From: Chamaea fasciata
Lineage: Eukaryota; Chordata; Aves; Passeriformes; Sylviidae
Length of the DNA stretch: 64,000 bases
Assembly (NCBI GenBank): GCA_029207755.1
Contig: JARCOQ010000012.1
Location: forward strand, 15,257,679 to 15,321,678
Reading direction: 5' to 3'
Below, piece after piece: positions 23,301 to 38,300 of this stretch; position 1 is the first letter of the stretch; every line of letters starts with the position of its first letter. A program made the translations under genes and the position numbers. The notes below the pieces were generated by a model that was not told where the DNA came from, did no database searches, and saw only the letters and a list, made by a program, of their open reading frames with translations.

Positions 23301-26300
23301 TTGGACTGATCTTGTCCAGAGCCATGTGATGGAGATGATGTCAATGAAAGTGATGTCACCTGCTCGACAGCTCAAGGTCATGAGCCGGTGACAGTCACCG
23401 TGACCCAGGGCTGAGCTGCTGGCTGCTCCTTCCCTTGGCACTCCTGGAGTCCTGGGGCAGGGCTCTGTTGGGAGAGTTTAGGCTGCCAGTGCTGCCCAGA
23501 GCGTGCTGGATAGGAGCAGTGGCCATGCTCACCAGTCTTGGATCCATCTCCAAGATAGCAGTTGGCGTCTTCCACGCCATGAAACTATGTGAGAGCCCAG
23601 AGATGGGATTGACAGCATTCAGGGGATACACATTCCCTGCTTCCCTCTGGCACAAGGGAGCTGGGGATGCCTCTTGTGTCTCCAGAGCAGACTCCTTAAG
23701 ATGAGTCTTGGTCATTCAAAAATAGTTTCTGATGCACCTCTTTTTTCTTTGTTTTGTTTTAAGTCTGTTATGGACGGGGATTTTTCAAGGGGCGTGGAGT
23801 AACAGGGCAAGAGGGAATGGCCTGAAGTTCAAGGGAATGCAGGGTTGGATGGGATATTGGGGAGGAATTCTTCCCTGTTAGGGTGGTGAGGACCCTGAAG
23901 CCCATCCCATCCCCTGCCATGGGATTTCAGTTCCCATGGTGGACATCCATGTCAGCATGACCCCATCCCACACCTCTGCAGCTCTGGCTGTCTGTGGAGG
24001 AAACAAACCTGCAGAAAGAAGTTTTGAAAAAGCTTTTTAACAAGTGAAAGCATAATTCCAACTTCTTCTCCCTCGGAGGGCGCATCCCTCATCCAGCATT
24101 TCCCCAGGAGTCCCCGTCACGCTCGTGCTGTGCCCTGGCTCTGGGCTGTGTCCCACGTCACTCTGTGACCAGCTCCCAACTTCCTTATGGCAGTGCAGTG
24201 GCTCGAGCCGTCTCACCTTTTCTCCAGAAACCTCCGTGCCAAGCTCCAGAGGAACAGCCTCGGCATCCTGGGATTGAGCAGCTCCCCAGCTTGTGTAACG
24301 TGTCAAACCTGGGATTGCTCCGCACTTCCTGGGAAGCAGGATGCACAGCAGTGCCCCAGCACACACCTGTGCCTCTAAAAATAGACTCCGGGCTTTCCCT
24401 AATTGCTGGATCCCAGCTTTTGGCAGGTCCAGCCTCTCTGGGTGGCGCTGAGGGCTGGCTCACGCCGCGGCTGCCCGTTAACATTCCTGCCACTTGCAGG
24501 GCCCACACAGCCCTGCTGGTGATGGGCTGGGAGAGCTGCTCCACAGAGCTGGGAGAGCTCCTTTACAGAGCATGGAGAACTCCTCCACAGAGCATGGAAA
24601 ACTCATCCGTAGAGCATGGAGAACTCATCCATCGAGCAGGAAGAACTCCGTTACAGAGCATGGAGAACTCCTCCACAGAGGTCGGAAAGCTTCTCCAAGG
24701 AATTTGGAGAGCTCCTCCACAGAGCATGGAGAGCTCCTCCAAGGAGTTTGGAGAGCTCCTCCAAGGAGTTTGGAGAGCTCCTCCAAGGAGTTTGGAGATC
24801 TTCTCCAAAGAACTTGGAGAGCTCCTCCATAGAACTTGGAGAACTTCTCCACAGAGCTTGGAGTCCTCCTCCACAGAGGTTGTGCAAGCAGCACTGAGCT
24901 TTGCCAGAGGCAGGGCTGAGGATGTTGGTAATTCCAGGCCGATCCCGGTCACTCCATCAGTGTAGGGGCTCCTACAGGAACTGGAGGAAGGAACAAACCA
25001 GGACCTGCAGGGTCAAGGGATGAGAGAACCCAAACAGCAAAGAGCCAGGAACACAGGAACAAATTCCCTTTCCATTCTGCTGAAAGCAGGAAGGTTTCAC
25101 CTGATCTCTAAACAACAGAGGAGTTTAAGGTTGAAAATGTGGAGAAGCCAGAGGTGTTCCCAGCATTGCTGGGTGATGGAGTGACAGGGCAAGGGGGACA
25201 TGGATTCAAACTGGCAGAGAGGAGGTTTAGATTGGATTGTGGGAAGAAATCCTTCCCTGTGAGGGTGGAGAGGCCCTGGCACAGGGTGCCCAGAGAAGCT
25301 GTGGCTGCCCCTGGATCCCTGGAACTGTTCAAGGCCAGGCTGGAGCAACCTGGGACAGTGGAAGGTGTCCCTGCCCGTGGCAGGGGGTGGAATTGGATGA
25401 GCTTTAAGGTCCCTTCCAACTTCCATTCCATGATTCTGTGGATGTGCAGTTGCTGTTTTAAGCACTGGGTTGGGTTTTTTCCCCAAGCTTAAGATGAGCT
25501 CCTCAAGATGCACAAGTTTAAAATCTGAGATTGCACTGCTGGTAAAACTGTTCCTCCCCCTCCTCCTCCTCCTCCCTCCTCAGGCACCGAACACTCAAAC
25601 AAGCCAGGACACTTTATGATCAATTAGAGGGATAACTTGGCTGTCTGTCCTCCTGCTCCCATCCCCAGAACGAGTTCTGATGCCCCAGGCTGGGCCTGAT
25701 TTTTGCTGAGTGCAAAATTCCTTCTTTTTCTCTCCGTCTTGCCGGTGGAGCTCCCTGTTGTGCAAAGCCTTTCAGGGATAAAGAAGTGACATGAAATATG
25801 TCCTCTGAAGAAACTTAGAGCGGTGCAAGATGTTCTGACCCTTAGCTGGGGGCAAAGGCTCTGCACACTGAAATAATTCACTTTAATCCTTTCTGTTGTT
25901 GCCATAGGCCTTTATCCCACTGGCATCTGAGGGAATCAGTTTGTTCCAGGAGCTCGTGAAGCAACCCAGTGTTGTGGGGCCTGTTGGTGGTTGTCTTCCC
26001 AAAGCACTGAGGGAGATTCAGGAGATCATTCCCAAGGGACAGCGCTGACACTGACGTCCCTGTGACAGGGACAGGACTCAGGGAATGGCTGGAGCTGTGT
26101 CAGGGGAGGTTTAGGGTGGATATCAGGAAAGGTTCGTCCCCCAGAGCGTGCTGGGCACTGCCCAGGCTCCCCAGGGAATGGGCACGGCCCCAGAGCTCCA
26201 GGAGAGCTTGGACACCACTCCCAGGGATGCCCAGGGTGGGATTGTTGGGGTGTCTGTGCAGGGCCAGGGGTTGGATCCACCAGAGAGAAGAAGGAACCTG

Positions 26301-29300
26301 TTTTGCTGCCCCCTCAGCTGGAGTGGCGCTCGGTGTTGGTGACCAAGCAAGGAGGAAGAAGGTCCATGAGATGGGCAATGGTTCCTTTCCCACCTGGATT
26401 TCCTCTCCATGGAGTGCTGGGGGTTCTGGTTGGGAGCAGCATGGCAAGATGAACCTTGGAGTGAGACATTGTCACCTCCAGTCCTGGAGTTTGTCCCGAT
26501 GTCAGACCTAAAAGCTCTTCCCACAAAGACCAGACGAGCTTCAAGCTGTGCCTGAGGAGGCTCAGGTTGGACATCAGGAGGAATTCCTTTATGGAAAAAG
26601 AGACTGGGCACTGGGATGGGCTGCCCAGGGGGATGGTGGAGTCCCCATCCCTGGAGGTGTCCAAGGAAGGACTGGATGTGGCACAGGGTGGGGATTGGTC
26701 ACAGGTTGGACTTGATGACCTCAGAGCTCTTTTCCAGCCTCAGTGATTCTGGGATTCTCATTAAATTCCATGGAACACCAGTGCCAGGTAGGATGAGGAG
26801 AAGGATGGCGCCGTTGTCCTCCAGAGATGTTCCCAGGAGGTGACAGCAGCTCTGAAGGTGCCAGGAAGGAGCAGTGTCTGACACGCCATCCTGTCATCAC
26901 GCACACCACGCTTTTTTTGGAAGGAAGTTCCCTCCATCAGGACTAAAACCTATTAATGGAGAGCACTTAGGCAGCCATAAAATACCAAAATAACCCTATG
27001 AGACAACTGACAGCAAAGTCAGAAAAAGGACAGACCAGAAATCCTCATAGAACCTTTCCAACCTGGAGCATCCCAGCTGCTCCCGAGGTGTCACCTGGAG
27101 CGTGAGGTGCTGCAAATTCCAGGACAAAAGGTTACGTGATCCCACGGCCGTGCTCACCCTTGTGTTGTTTTCTCAGGCTGGTTCAAGTTGACTTTGTTTA
27201 TCTCTGAGCAGGGTAACCCAGGCTCTGGAATCAATGCAGGTTATCCAGGGCCTGCAAGTCAGAAAGTGTTGGAATCAGCTTGATTAGATAAAGGAGTGGC
27301 AAAAAGAAGGGAATGCAAATGGGGTGATTCATGGTGGTGTGCGCACCACAAAGCAACTGAACTCGTTTTGGTTTTTTTTGGAAGAATCTCTTAATTCTGA
27401 GTGTTCCTGGGTCGTTGTTGTCTTTCCTGAGAGCTTCTGGTAGTCTCCTACTGCTGCCAGCTGGATTTGTTCCCTATTTTTTGGGTGTCGAGGCTCTGAA
27501 TGAAAGTAGCTGTCAGTCAGTTTTTGGGGGGCTTAGTGATGGCAGCTCATCCTGCTGCCTAAAGATGGGAGGAAGGTGGGTTTGGGATCCTCTTAGTTTT
27601 CCCTGTGGAAGTATCAGTGATTTCCTAAAAGAGATCCTTCATTTCTCCCCACTTGTCCTGCACCAGGAGGAAGAGCAGGCAGGGCAGACAGCCATGTGCT
27701 CCTGCTGGTTTTGGAGTTGGGCACTGGTAAAACCCTGGAATGCCCTGATTTAGTCTGGTATCCGTGAAAATCGAGTGAAGGGGGGAAAAGCAGCCTCCAT
27801 CCAGGGGTAGGGATTAGCTCTGCAGGTGTCTGCACCTCCCTGGGCAGCTCCTCGAAGTACAGGGCGTTAAATAAAGCAAATGACCCTGGGCTGTTGGGTT
27901 TCTGACCAGGCTGAGATGGGTTTTGTCTGCTCCAGCTGGAGCTGGACCTTGGCTCCTGCACACTCCAGCCCTTCCAGGACTGCTCAGAGAAGGAATTCCC
28001 TTCTTTTCCCATACAGAACACATCCAGTGCCGCTCCAGGGTTCTTTGGGATCTCAATCCCCAGTGCCCTGCATGAGAGCTCTGCTGTGAGAAACACGATA
28101 ACAACTTGTTTACATCCCCGTTTTTTGTGGTGCAGCTGCCAGCTGGAGCCATGGAACCTGCTTAGACAGCTCTGCTTTCATTTCTGCTCCCAGGACTGTG
28201 GGGAAGTTGGTGATAAGAACAGCTCTGCTCTGGAGCCAGGCTGGGAGAGCTGGGGGTGCTCACCTGGAGAAGGGAAGGATCCAGGGAGACCTTGGAGTCC
28301 CTTCCAGGGCCTAAAGGAGACTCCAGGAGAGCTGGAGAGGGACTAGGGGTGAGGGATGGAGGGACAGGACACAGGGAATGGCTTCCCACTGCCAGATTGG
28401 ATGGGAGATTGGAAAGGAATTCTTCCCTTTGAGGATGGAGGTCGCCCAGAGAAGCTGTGGCTGCCTCATCCCCAGGCCAGGCTGGATGGGACTTGGAGCA
28501 CCCTGGGATGGTGGAGGGTGTCCCTGCACAGGGACTGGATGAGTTTTAATGTCCCTTCCCACCCAAACCATTTCGTGATTCCATGATGATACAGTCTGTG
28601 AATCAAACCAAGCTTTCCACAAAAAAAATTCCTGCTGACTGGAATTGCTGTTGGTCCTTATGGTTCCTGAGCTGCTGCCTCCACTTCCCCAGCGGCAGGA
28701 GAAGGATTTCATAACCCTAAATTGTGGTGAAGGGCAGTGAGTGACTCACGTGTGCTTCTCAAGGAATGTGATTTTTCTTTGGCATTTCAGGGATGGGGTT
28801 ACTGCGAGATCCCCCAGCCTGGGTTTGAGTGGAACGAGGTAATTCCAGGGCAGGATCAGTGGCACATTCCGGGCCAGGATCTCTGCCTCCTGCTCATGGA
28901 GAGGAGGCTCCAGGCAGCAAATGCTCAGCCCTTAGGGGAGATGCCATCTCAGATAGCTTTATCTCCCTGCTGGGATGATTTCATCCTGGAGGTTCAGATT
29001 GTATCTGCACTCTTTAATTTCCAAGCCTCTCCCCATCAGGCTTTGAAGAAATCCTTCCTTTTTTTTCTTTTTTTTTTTTTTTTTGAGTGACTGATAACTC
29101 AACTTCAAATGGAAACAGCTCAAAAAAACTTTTTCCCTGCTAATACTTCACCAAGATCCATGGGCAGCAGCTCCAAGGCCCAGCATTCCCTGTCCTGGAC
29201 ACACGTAGGTGGCTTTCCAGAGGGCTGTTGTCCCTCCCCATTACTCCAAGACAGGAAAAGTTCCTGCGTGCTTGCACTCTGCTGGAATTTATTTTGCAGC

Positions 29301-32300
29301 AATTACTGGTCCCTTCACAACTGCCTTGGCACATGGCTCCAGTCATTCCTCGAGTCCACTTCCTCTGGAAAATTCCACTTGGCCGCTGAAGGAAAAGCGG
29401 CGCTGGCGCTGCTGACGCAATCCCAGCTTTCCTGAGAGAAGCACAAAGGCTCTTAAATCATCGCTGGACTTTCCTCCTGGAGAAAAGCGAGCTGGAAGAG
29501 CAGCCCCGGAGCCAGGCTGACGTCACTGCTGCCCAGGGGTGATAAGGTTTTTTGGTTCCCTGTCCCAGGGGATGGGGAAGGAAGGACAGGAAGCAGGTTT
29601 TTTTTTCCCCAGGATGTTCATTTTCCCCTCCAGGATTAGAAATGCTTCGGCAGCATTTGCATAATACATGAGGAGAATTTGAGCTGGGCAACTCTTCCCT
29701 CTCCAAAGTTTTGTTGGACTCAGTGACATGCTTCAGCCGGGTTTTTTTGGGAGGCAGTTTTTTTGGGGGAGCTGGTTGAGCCACGCTGGGGGTGCTGACA
29801 GCTGGAGCTGCCTCTGCTCCTCCTCTCCCTGGCAAATTCAGCTTCACTTCTCCTGATTGCTGTCATTACATTCCAGCCAAATGGGCACTGGCCTGTTCCT
29901 TCTGGAAAAGAAAACTTCCAGTTGTTTCAAGGGTAAAATTGCCTTTGGAAGCTGCTGCCCCTGTGATTCTTGAGGATCTGGATGGAAATTCAGGTGCTTT
30001 TGGTCATTCTTGTCTTGTCTCCTCTTCCCTCTGATTAATTTTTTTTAAAACCTTGTGGAAGAGACTTAGGAGTTAATTCTGAAATATTTCAGTTGTTTCC
30101 TAAAAATTGGAATTTGGTGAAAAAGATCAGGATGAACAGGAGAGTTCTTGGCCACTCTCTGTGCTGAAGTGTGTGAGGTTTGCCAGCAGCTGTGCTGAGG
30201 ATGAGGATGAATTCCTGAGCTGATCCCATGGCTCACCAGCCCTGGAATTCTTCCCTCCTTCCCTCCTTTTCACCTGCTGTGGGCAGGTTGATCTCCCTGA
30301 GCCAGCAGCAAAACATTCTTATTTTTTAATTCATTGAATTAAGGAGCTGGGAGCTGCACCAAGCCCCAGCTCCAGCCCAAAATGACCTGGCTGTAAGAGA
30401 GAAAGTGCGGAGAAATCCTCCCTCCTCATCTCCCAGCTGTGGGATGACTTGTCCAGGCTGTGCCTGGGATGTTCCTCTGGGGACCTGCTCCAGCTCACTT
30501 TCCATTCTGCCTCCTGAATTCCACTGCAGAAGACGAGTCCAGCAGCATCAGATCCCAGCTTTAGGTTGAAGGAGTTTCTTTGCTGATGCCACACGTTGGG
30601 AGCTCTTGAGGAAAAGCTTTGAAATTGTCCTGAGAGGAGCAGCCTCTTCCTTGTCTGTGCTGAGTCAAAAAGCCAAGCACAGCCCAAAACGAGGCTTTCT
30701 GTTGTGGTTTTCCAAACCTTTCCTCCAGAAAGTGACTTCATCCCCAGGGAATTGCATCAAACCGGGTAATAGGTGCAAGTAAGTGAGATTTGCTTTCAGA
30801 GTCATCCCTGCTCCCAAGCTCTGGAGTTGTTCCAGCTCCCAGGATGTGCTGTGGGATGGGAATTTGAGTTGGTTTTAGGGGAGAATAAATCCTGCAGGAT
30901 GCTTTTCTTTCTGAGAACTTGCTCAGGAGGGAGCTGAGCTCGGAGAGGCACGAGGGCACTCATCAGTTCACGGACTTGTGGAATATCCTGAGCTGGAAGA
31001 GACACACAGGGATCTTCAGCCCAGTGCTTGGCCCTGCCCAGGACACCCCCCAATCCAATCCTGAGCAGTGTCCAAGTGCTCCTGGAGCTCTGGCAGCCTC
31101 AGGGCTGTGCCCAGCACCCTCTGGGGGAAGAACCTTTACCCTAAATCCAACCTAAACCTCCCTGACAGAGCTGTTAGCTTCCAGATTTATCATTTTGGAC
31201 ACTCCAGGCAAAACTTCTCCAGGGGTTTTATCCTGGATAAAGCTGCCTCTCTGCCCACCTGTGCCAGCAGAATATTCCCCCTTCATCTCCCAAAGCTCAC
31301 AGGCTGCAGTCCCATGGGAAGGGACGTTGGATCAGGATATTGGGCATTATCCATCAGCATCCTCACGTGGTTTTCTCTCCTCCTTTCCTTGCTCTTTATC
31401 CTGCTGCTTCATGCGAGGTGTGGAGGCTTTTCTCAGCCTTCTTTTCCTTCTCTCTCTGCACTTGGTTGATTTGAGGATATTCCAGAGGTTAAATTGGCAA
31501 TTCCAAATGGATTTGAGCCCAGCTTGGACTATTTAATGTTATCAGGTTATAAAGAATAGGTCCAGTGTGTCTCAGCCCCACATTCCAAGTGGTGCTGTTT
31601 CTCCAGGATGAAATTCTCATGGAATTGTGGCCGTTACTTGGAAAACTTGAGGAATGCCCTGCAGATCCCCCGTCCTGAGTTAAACAGAGTGTTCTGGGAA
31701 AGGAGGAGGATGGAATGGGGCTGCTGGGGAATAAAGCTGAGCCATGACCCAGGCACTCAGCACTCCTGTGTGGGATGGAGGCATCCAGCTCTCCCCTGCT
31801 GGAATGGGATTTGTGGGAGGGGTGAATGTGAGAGGAGGGGTTTTCCTCTGAGTATTCCAAGGGAGTTGTGGGACAAAGAGTAAAACTGCTTTGACATCAG
31901 CAGAGATAAGGAAAGGAGTCAGATGCTGGATTTTTAGGTCAGCACATCCCAGTGCTGGGCTGGGGAAGAGGAAACTCTGCCAGAAAGGCTGGGATGAGGC
32001 TCCTGTGAGGTGTGAAGTCTTCAAAGGACAGGCTCCTGACCAGGAGCTTTCATTGTCCTGGGGATTGCTGGAGCGTTCCTGGGATTGTTAGAAAACTTGG
32101 AGGTGGCTTTTTTTTATCTCAAAAAGGTAGAGGAAGTTGTGCGGGGAGTGGTTGCTTCAGTGCTCTGAGTAATGGGGTGGTACTGGCTGAACCCAACGGG
32201 GAAGGGGCCTTTCCTTGCCCAGATTCCCAGGGAACTCATTGGTTTGAGCAAAGGAATAAATGCATCATTGTCCTGCTAATTTGCTGAGTGCAGGAGACTT

Positions 32301-35300
32301 CAGGAAGCTTTAATCCCTCATAAACTCTGCCTGAAACCCCGGGGAGAGGGTTAGAAGCTGATAATTGAGGAGTTGAGTGCAGGTTAGAGCGAGGGCAAAG
32401 AAAAATTCCAGGTTCAATCACCCAGAGATAAGAGAGGTAATAAAGTCTCATCCTGGAGTGCTTAAAGGAAGTGTCTAGTGCAGGTGCTGAGAAGTTGGCC
32501 CTGAATTATTTTCAGGGGGTTGGAGAGGGGAAAGGAAACATGGAGAACCGAAAAAGGGGAAATGGAAAAAAAAGGGAAGGGAAGGGAGTGAGGCTTTGTG
32601 GGCAGCTCATTTTGTGGGGTTTGATCAGCCAGAGATGACCCAGGGATCACCCAGCCTGGATTCTGGCCAGCTGAGGAGGGAAGTGTCCCCTTTGGAAGGG
32701 TGAAATGAGGTCACAGTGCCTGTGCCAGCCCCACAGGGTGTCCTGGTGATGGGAACATGGAGTGATCCAGGCCACTCCTGTCCGTGCTCCAGGCTGGGCT
32801 TGCTCCAGCTCTGTGCTGCTCTGGGGAGAACCAGATTTCCATTTCCCTTCCCTCCTGCTTGTGTGCAGTCCTTGGAGGCCAAGAGCTGAGCCTGGAATCT
32901 GCCAGGAGGTCACAGGGTGCTCAGGGGGACAAAGGAGTTCACACAGTTTGTTGGTTTACAGAGCAGCGCTGATCTGTCACTGCTTCACAGACTGAGAGTT
33001 CTTCTTACACTTTATCACCCCAAAATGGTGCTGGAATCCCACAGGGGAGATGAGGAGCTGTAAGGAATCGATCTAAGGGAAGAATTCGGGGATTTTTCTA
33101 TGGCCCTTTATGTTTATTTATACATTTTATCATAATATATTTATCATTTGTGGTATTTTGCCCTGTGTCTTGTGTACCTCCCTTTCTAACCTCCCCAAAA
33201 TCCCAGCTGCTGACCTCCTCCTTGTTTTCCTGTATGTTTATTTATAAATTATATATTATATATTGTATGATATTATATTATATATTTTAAATTATATATA
33301 ATATTATATGTATTAATATATATTATATATTTAATGATATATATAATATAATATATATTATATTTATAAATTGTAATATATTTATAATTTCTGGGATTTT
33401 CCCATCCCTCGTGTTCCTCCCTTTCTAAACCCCCCAAAATCCCAGCTGCTGACCTTCTCCTTGTTTTCCTGTATGTTTATTTATAAATTATATATTACAT
33501 GATATTATATTATAAATTGTTTATTATATTGTAATATATTAGATTTATAAATTATAATATATTTATAATTTCTGGGACTTTCCCGTCCCTCATGTTCCTC
33601 CCTTTCCAAACCCCCCAAATCTCAGCTGCTGACCTCCTCCTTGTTTTCTTGTATATTTATTGATACACATTATAATAATATATTTATCATTTGTGATATT
33701 TTGCCCTGTCCCTCGTGTTCCTCCCTTTCCAAACCCCCCAAATCCCAGCTGCTGACCTCCTGCTCGTTTTGCAGCCGCCAGCCCGAGGCACCAAAGAAGG
33801 ACAAGGAGGCCCCAGCTCTGGGCAGCGCCCCATCCAAACGTGCTGACGAGTGGAAGGATCCCTGGCGCCGATCCAAATCCCCCAAAAAGAAACTGGGAGT
33901 GTCCGTGTCCCCCAGCCGGGCGCGGAGGCGCCGGAAAACCTCGGCTTCCTCAGCATCCGCCTCGGGCTCCTCCAGGTGAGCCTGGCAGCCTGTCCTGGGC
34001 TGGGATGGGGCTCCTTCACAGCCAGGGAAGGTGCTGAGGTGTTTGGGGCGGGTTTTCCAGGGAGGTTGTGCATCCCAGGGATGGTGGAAGGTGTCACTGC
34101 CCAGTGGAGCTGGAAGATCCTTAAGGATCCTTAACCATCCCTTCCAAACCAAACCATTCCGTGGTTTTGTATTTGGGGGAGCAGCCCAAGACTTGCTGCT
34201 CAGGAGACACGCGGTGAGGTGGAAGCCAAAGCAGGCAGGGAGCTGTGGGACATCAGGGAAAGGCAAATCCTTGGAAAAGCCACTTTTCCAGTGAATTAGA
34301 GCTGGATGTCTTTAGAATTAGAGCAGTCCACATGATAGCAGCTCACTGAGATGAAAACTGACCTCAGCAGGAGCAGCCAGAACTGGGAGCTGTTAAAATT
34401 GGATCCTGGTCACTCTGGGATGGATGGAAGCAGGAGTTGAGCTCACTCCAGTAAGAGCAGGTTGATGCTATGGAGAGAGCTGGGATTGTGGAGGTTTGAC
34501 AGAGCCTTGGAGGGCCGGAATGAAGCTTGGAAACCACCCAAAAATAAGATAAAAAAGACTTTTTAGAAAGAAACTCTCTGAATCTAGGAGCCTGGAGGCA
34601 CAGACTGGATCGATTTCCTTTAAATGTTTGAACTTGAAGCTCCTGAGAGAGGGGGGAAGTATCCAGGAGGAATGAGGAACATGTTAAATTGGAGATAGAC
34701 ATCTAAAAGCCAGAGCCCTCCTGAAGCAGATTTTCCTGCTGGGATCACTGCACCCAGTCAGGTGATCTGTCAGGGGATTGTCCAGTGAAAAGGCACAAAA
34801 TACGGGAAAGCAGTTCCCAAAAAGGATGGAAAATCAGTAATTAAAGGAAGGGAGGCTTATTCAAAGGTGCAAAGAGACTAGCAACAACAAGATCCTCCCT
34901 AAAAGAAAAAGGGGATTTGAGGAGAGGCTGTAAATCCTGACAGTTCCCCAAGGAGAAGGCTGGTGGGGTTTGGATCAGAACGTGGGGAAGAACATCTTTG
35001 GAAACAAGACCTTGGGGGCTTTTCAGGAAGCTCTGAGTTTTAATATTTCTCTTTCCAAGAAGCTCTGAATTTTACTATTTCTCTTCCAGGTCCTCTTCTC
35101 GTTCATCCACCTACTCTGGGTCCGGCTCCTCCCGCTCGCGCTCCAGATCCTCCTCCTACAGCTCCTACTCCAGTCGCTCCTCCAGGCACAGCTCTTTCTC
35201 AGGCAGCAGGTCCAGGTAGTGGCTCCTGGGACTGGGAACCGATGGTGGGATGGTCTCCAAATGCTTCTTGACAATTCCTTTTTTGCTCTGGTAAAACGAA

Positions 35301-38300
35301 CCATTCCGAGCACTCGGCTGAGCGAGGGAGGCTGCGGTTGTCGTCTGAAGGAGATCTGTCAGCCACCCCCTCCTCTCCCCTGTGCTCCCACCCACGGGTG
35401 CAGTGCTGTTGTGGCTGGGCTCTTTCCCATGCCTGTGGTGGATTAACATTTCCATCATTTGCATTTTCTGATTGGAAGGAGTTCAGCAGCATCTCTTTTC
35501 TGTGGCGCTGGAATTTCTGTTCCAAGGGGCCATTTCTTTATTAAAGCAGTTGTGTCTTGTGATAGCCCTGACACTTCAAAGTAGCAATCCAGTGTCCCAT
35601 GCTGATTAAGATTTATTCCTCTGCAACTTCCTTGCCCCTGCAGACAGTTTCCCAAGTCTGGAATATCCATAGTAGGAGAACTGGCTCCTTAGATAGGAGC
35701 TGGAGGCACACAGGTACCCATAGCAGATCCCACAGGTGATGGCGGAGCACAGAACACACACTGGCACTTCTGGAGACTGCTTTCTCCTGGGAAAAGCTCA
35801 GCTGGGAGCTGATTCCACCTGGGAAGCAGATTCCCCATCCATCCAGTGCCAGTGTGGGTGACACCCTTGGCTGCCTCTCCCTGAGGTGGCAGAGGGAGGA
35901 GCACCCTCAGCCCAGCTGTCCCCAGAGGAGCTGTCACACAGGAGTCAGGCTGCTGAGGCTGCAATAAAGGCACTTCCAGTCTTGGCACTGGGGTGAATCA
36001 CCCCAACAGCAGCATGTGGGGTGTGCTCAGGGGCTCAGGAAACAGCTCCTGCCCTCGATTAGCACCTTTGGGATGCACCCCTTAAAGCTTCTGCTTGTGT
36101 TGCAGAAATTACAGATCAGTATTAGGTTTCAGGTGTATTTTTTTCGTCTTTCTCCCAAGTTTCTTTTGGTTTTGTTGCTGCTTAAAGGATGAAGTGCTCT
36201 AGGAGTTACAGGACATAAAGTGATAAACGTAGAACTCAAAATCCTACTTTCCTGTGTATTCCCCCTAAGGAGAGAATAGAGAGGATGGAGACAGCCTCAG
36301 GTGTTGCTGTGGAATACCTGGAGTGCCTCTCTTCTAGCTGATCCCATTTTTTCTTCCGTTTCCTACTTTTCCCACTGCCTGATGACAGAAGTTTTGTTGC
36401 ACAGATATAAAATATAAACCCAGGAGAAGCTCAGGACAGGTTGTGGGGTGGGAGGAGTGGTGGCTGAATGCCCTGAGAGCCAGGAAAAGCTCCTGCCAGA
36501 GCCTGAGTGATGTCTTCTTCCTTTCCAGGTCAAGGTCCTTCTCATCTTCTCCCTCTCCTTCTCCAACACCGTCTCCTCACAAGCCACTGGCGAAGGCTAA
36601 AGGGGAATTATTGCCACCTCCTGGGAAGGGGTAAGGATCCACCTTCCTCTGGATACCTCTGAGGGCAGTCCAGACAAGCCCTTCTGACCTTCAAGCTGAA
36701 GGAATGCAGGGTTTAGATGGAATATTGGGAAGGAATTGCTGCTGTCAGGGTGGGGAGGCCCTGGGTCCCTGGAAGTGTCCAAGGTTGGAGCAACCTGAGA
36801 TAGTGGAAGGTGTCCCGTGGAAGGGAGTGGAGCGGGATCTTTGAGGTCCCTTCCCATCCAAACCATTCTGGGATTCTAAACCTGGCTGAGATAATCTAAA
36901 CCTGATTTCTGATAAGAAAGAAATGAAAAAAAGCAAAATACAACCTTTACTGAAGCGTTTTTAGCTTGGCAAATTCAATTAAAAATGACCCTTTCACTTA
37001 CTAAATCCAAGTTAAATTGTGCAAGTATCCTTAAATATTACCTGTGTACAAGTGTTTGAACACGTGATTCACTGCTGGAGTGTTCTGTGTGTGCAGGTAT
37101 ATTTGTGTAATCTAAATATACGTAATAGGAGCTGTAAGAAAGCTTAAATTCCTTCCTCTGCTGTGGCTTTGGTTAATCCGCAGCCTCAGAATAAAGAAAT
37201 GGTCCAGTCTCATCAACTTTTCACACCGGCTGACATTCACACAGATGAAAACAGGACTGGGGCTCTCCGCAGCTGGGTTTGGCACATTCTGACAGCCCTG
37301 CTGCTCTTTTAAATTCCTGAAATTGCTATTTCACAAACCCTGCAGTGGCAAATCACGGGGACGTTGGAGGGTGACACAACACCGTAGTGATGTCACCTCT
37401 TCTAAGCTGACCTGCAAATAAATGACACCATGGGAATCCCCCTGAATTCTCCAGAATTTAGGACAATCCCCTTTGCCACAATTCTTGTCCCTTGTTATCC
37501 TGCCTTTCGGTTTTTTTGTTTGTTTTTTTTTTTTTTTTTCCCTCTGAGGTCCCTGCAGTGGTGTCTGCTCCCTCCCAGTGCTCCTGGCTGTGGTGACACC
37601 AGGGCAGCCTGCCCCAGCACAGGGATTATTGTCACTGGATAATGTGCCATGGGCTTTATCCTGTGTTTTACAGGAGATAACTGCAGATGCTGAGCGCAGG
37701 AGGAGGAATTAGCAGTGTGTGTGTGCAGACAGCACCTCCTCCCCTGTTAATGGCTGTGAAATCAGAGCTGGGGTCTTCCAGGGCCTGAAGGGGCTCTGGA
37801 CAAGGGGCTGGAGGGACAGGACACAGGGAATGGCTTCCCACTGCCAGAGGAAAGGGTTAGATGGGATTTCAGGGAGAAATCTTTCCCTGTGAGGTTGGAG
37901 AGGCCCTGGCACAGGTGCCCAGAGAAGCTGTGGCTGCCCCTGGATCCCTGGAAGTGTCCAAGGCCAGGCTGGACAGGGCTTGGAGCAACCTGGGATAATG
38001 GAAGATGTCTCTGCCCATGGCAGGGGTTAGAATATGATCTTCAAGGTGTTTCCAACCCAAACCACTCCAGGATCAGACTATGAGCAGGGTCCAGCTGTCG
38101 GAGCAGAGGTTGGAGTGCTCCGAGCCCCAAATTGGGCAGCGCTGAGGGGCCAGAGCCATTCCCATCTCCTGCAGTGGCTGTTGGATATCCCATCCAGTTT
38201 TCCAAAGGGAACACAAGCCAAGGGACAGATCCAAGGGATACTTGCACACGCTGGATGTTTTGCACTCTCCTGGTCTGTTTGCTGTAGCTGAAGAGAGAAT

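Noticed and set aside
24165..24965. 266-codon frame with repeated Glu/Ser/Leu units
   Set aside because: It is the translation of the 22-bp minisatellite. Similar frames exist on both strands, as expected from the repeat.
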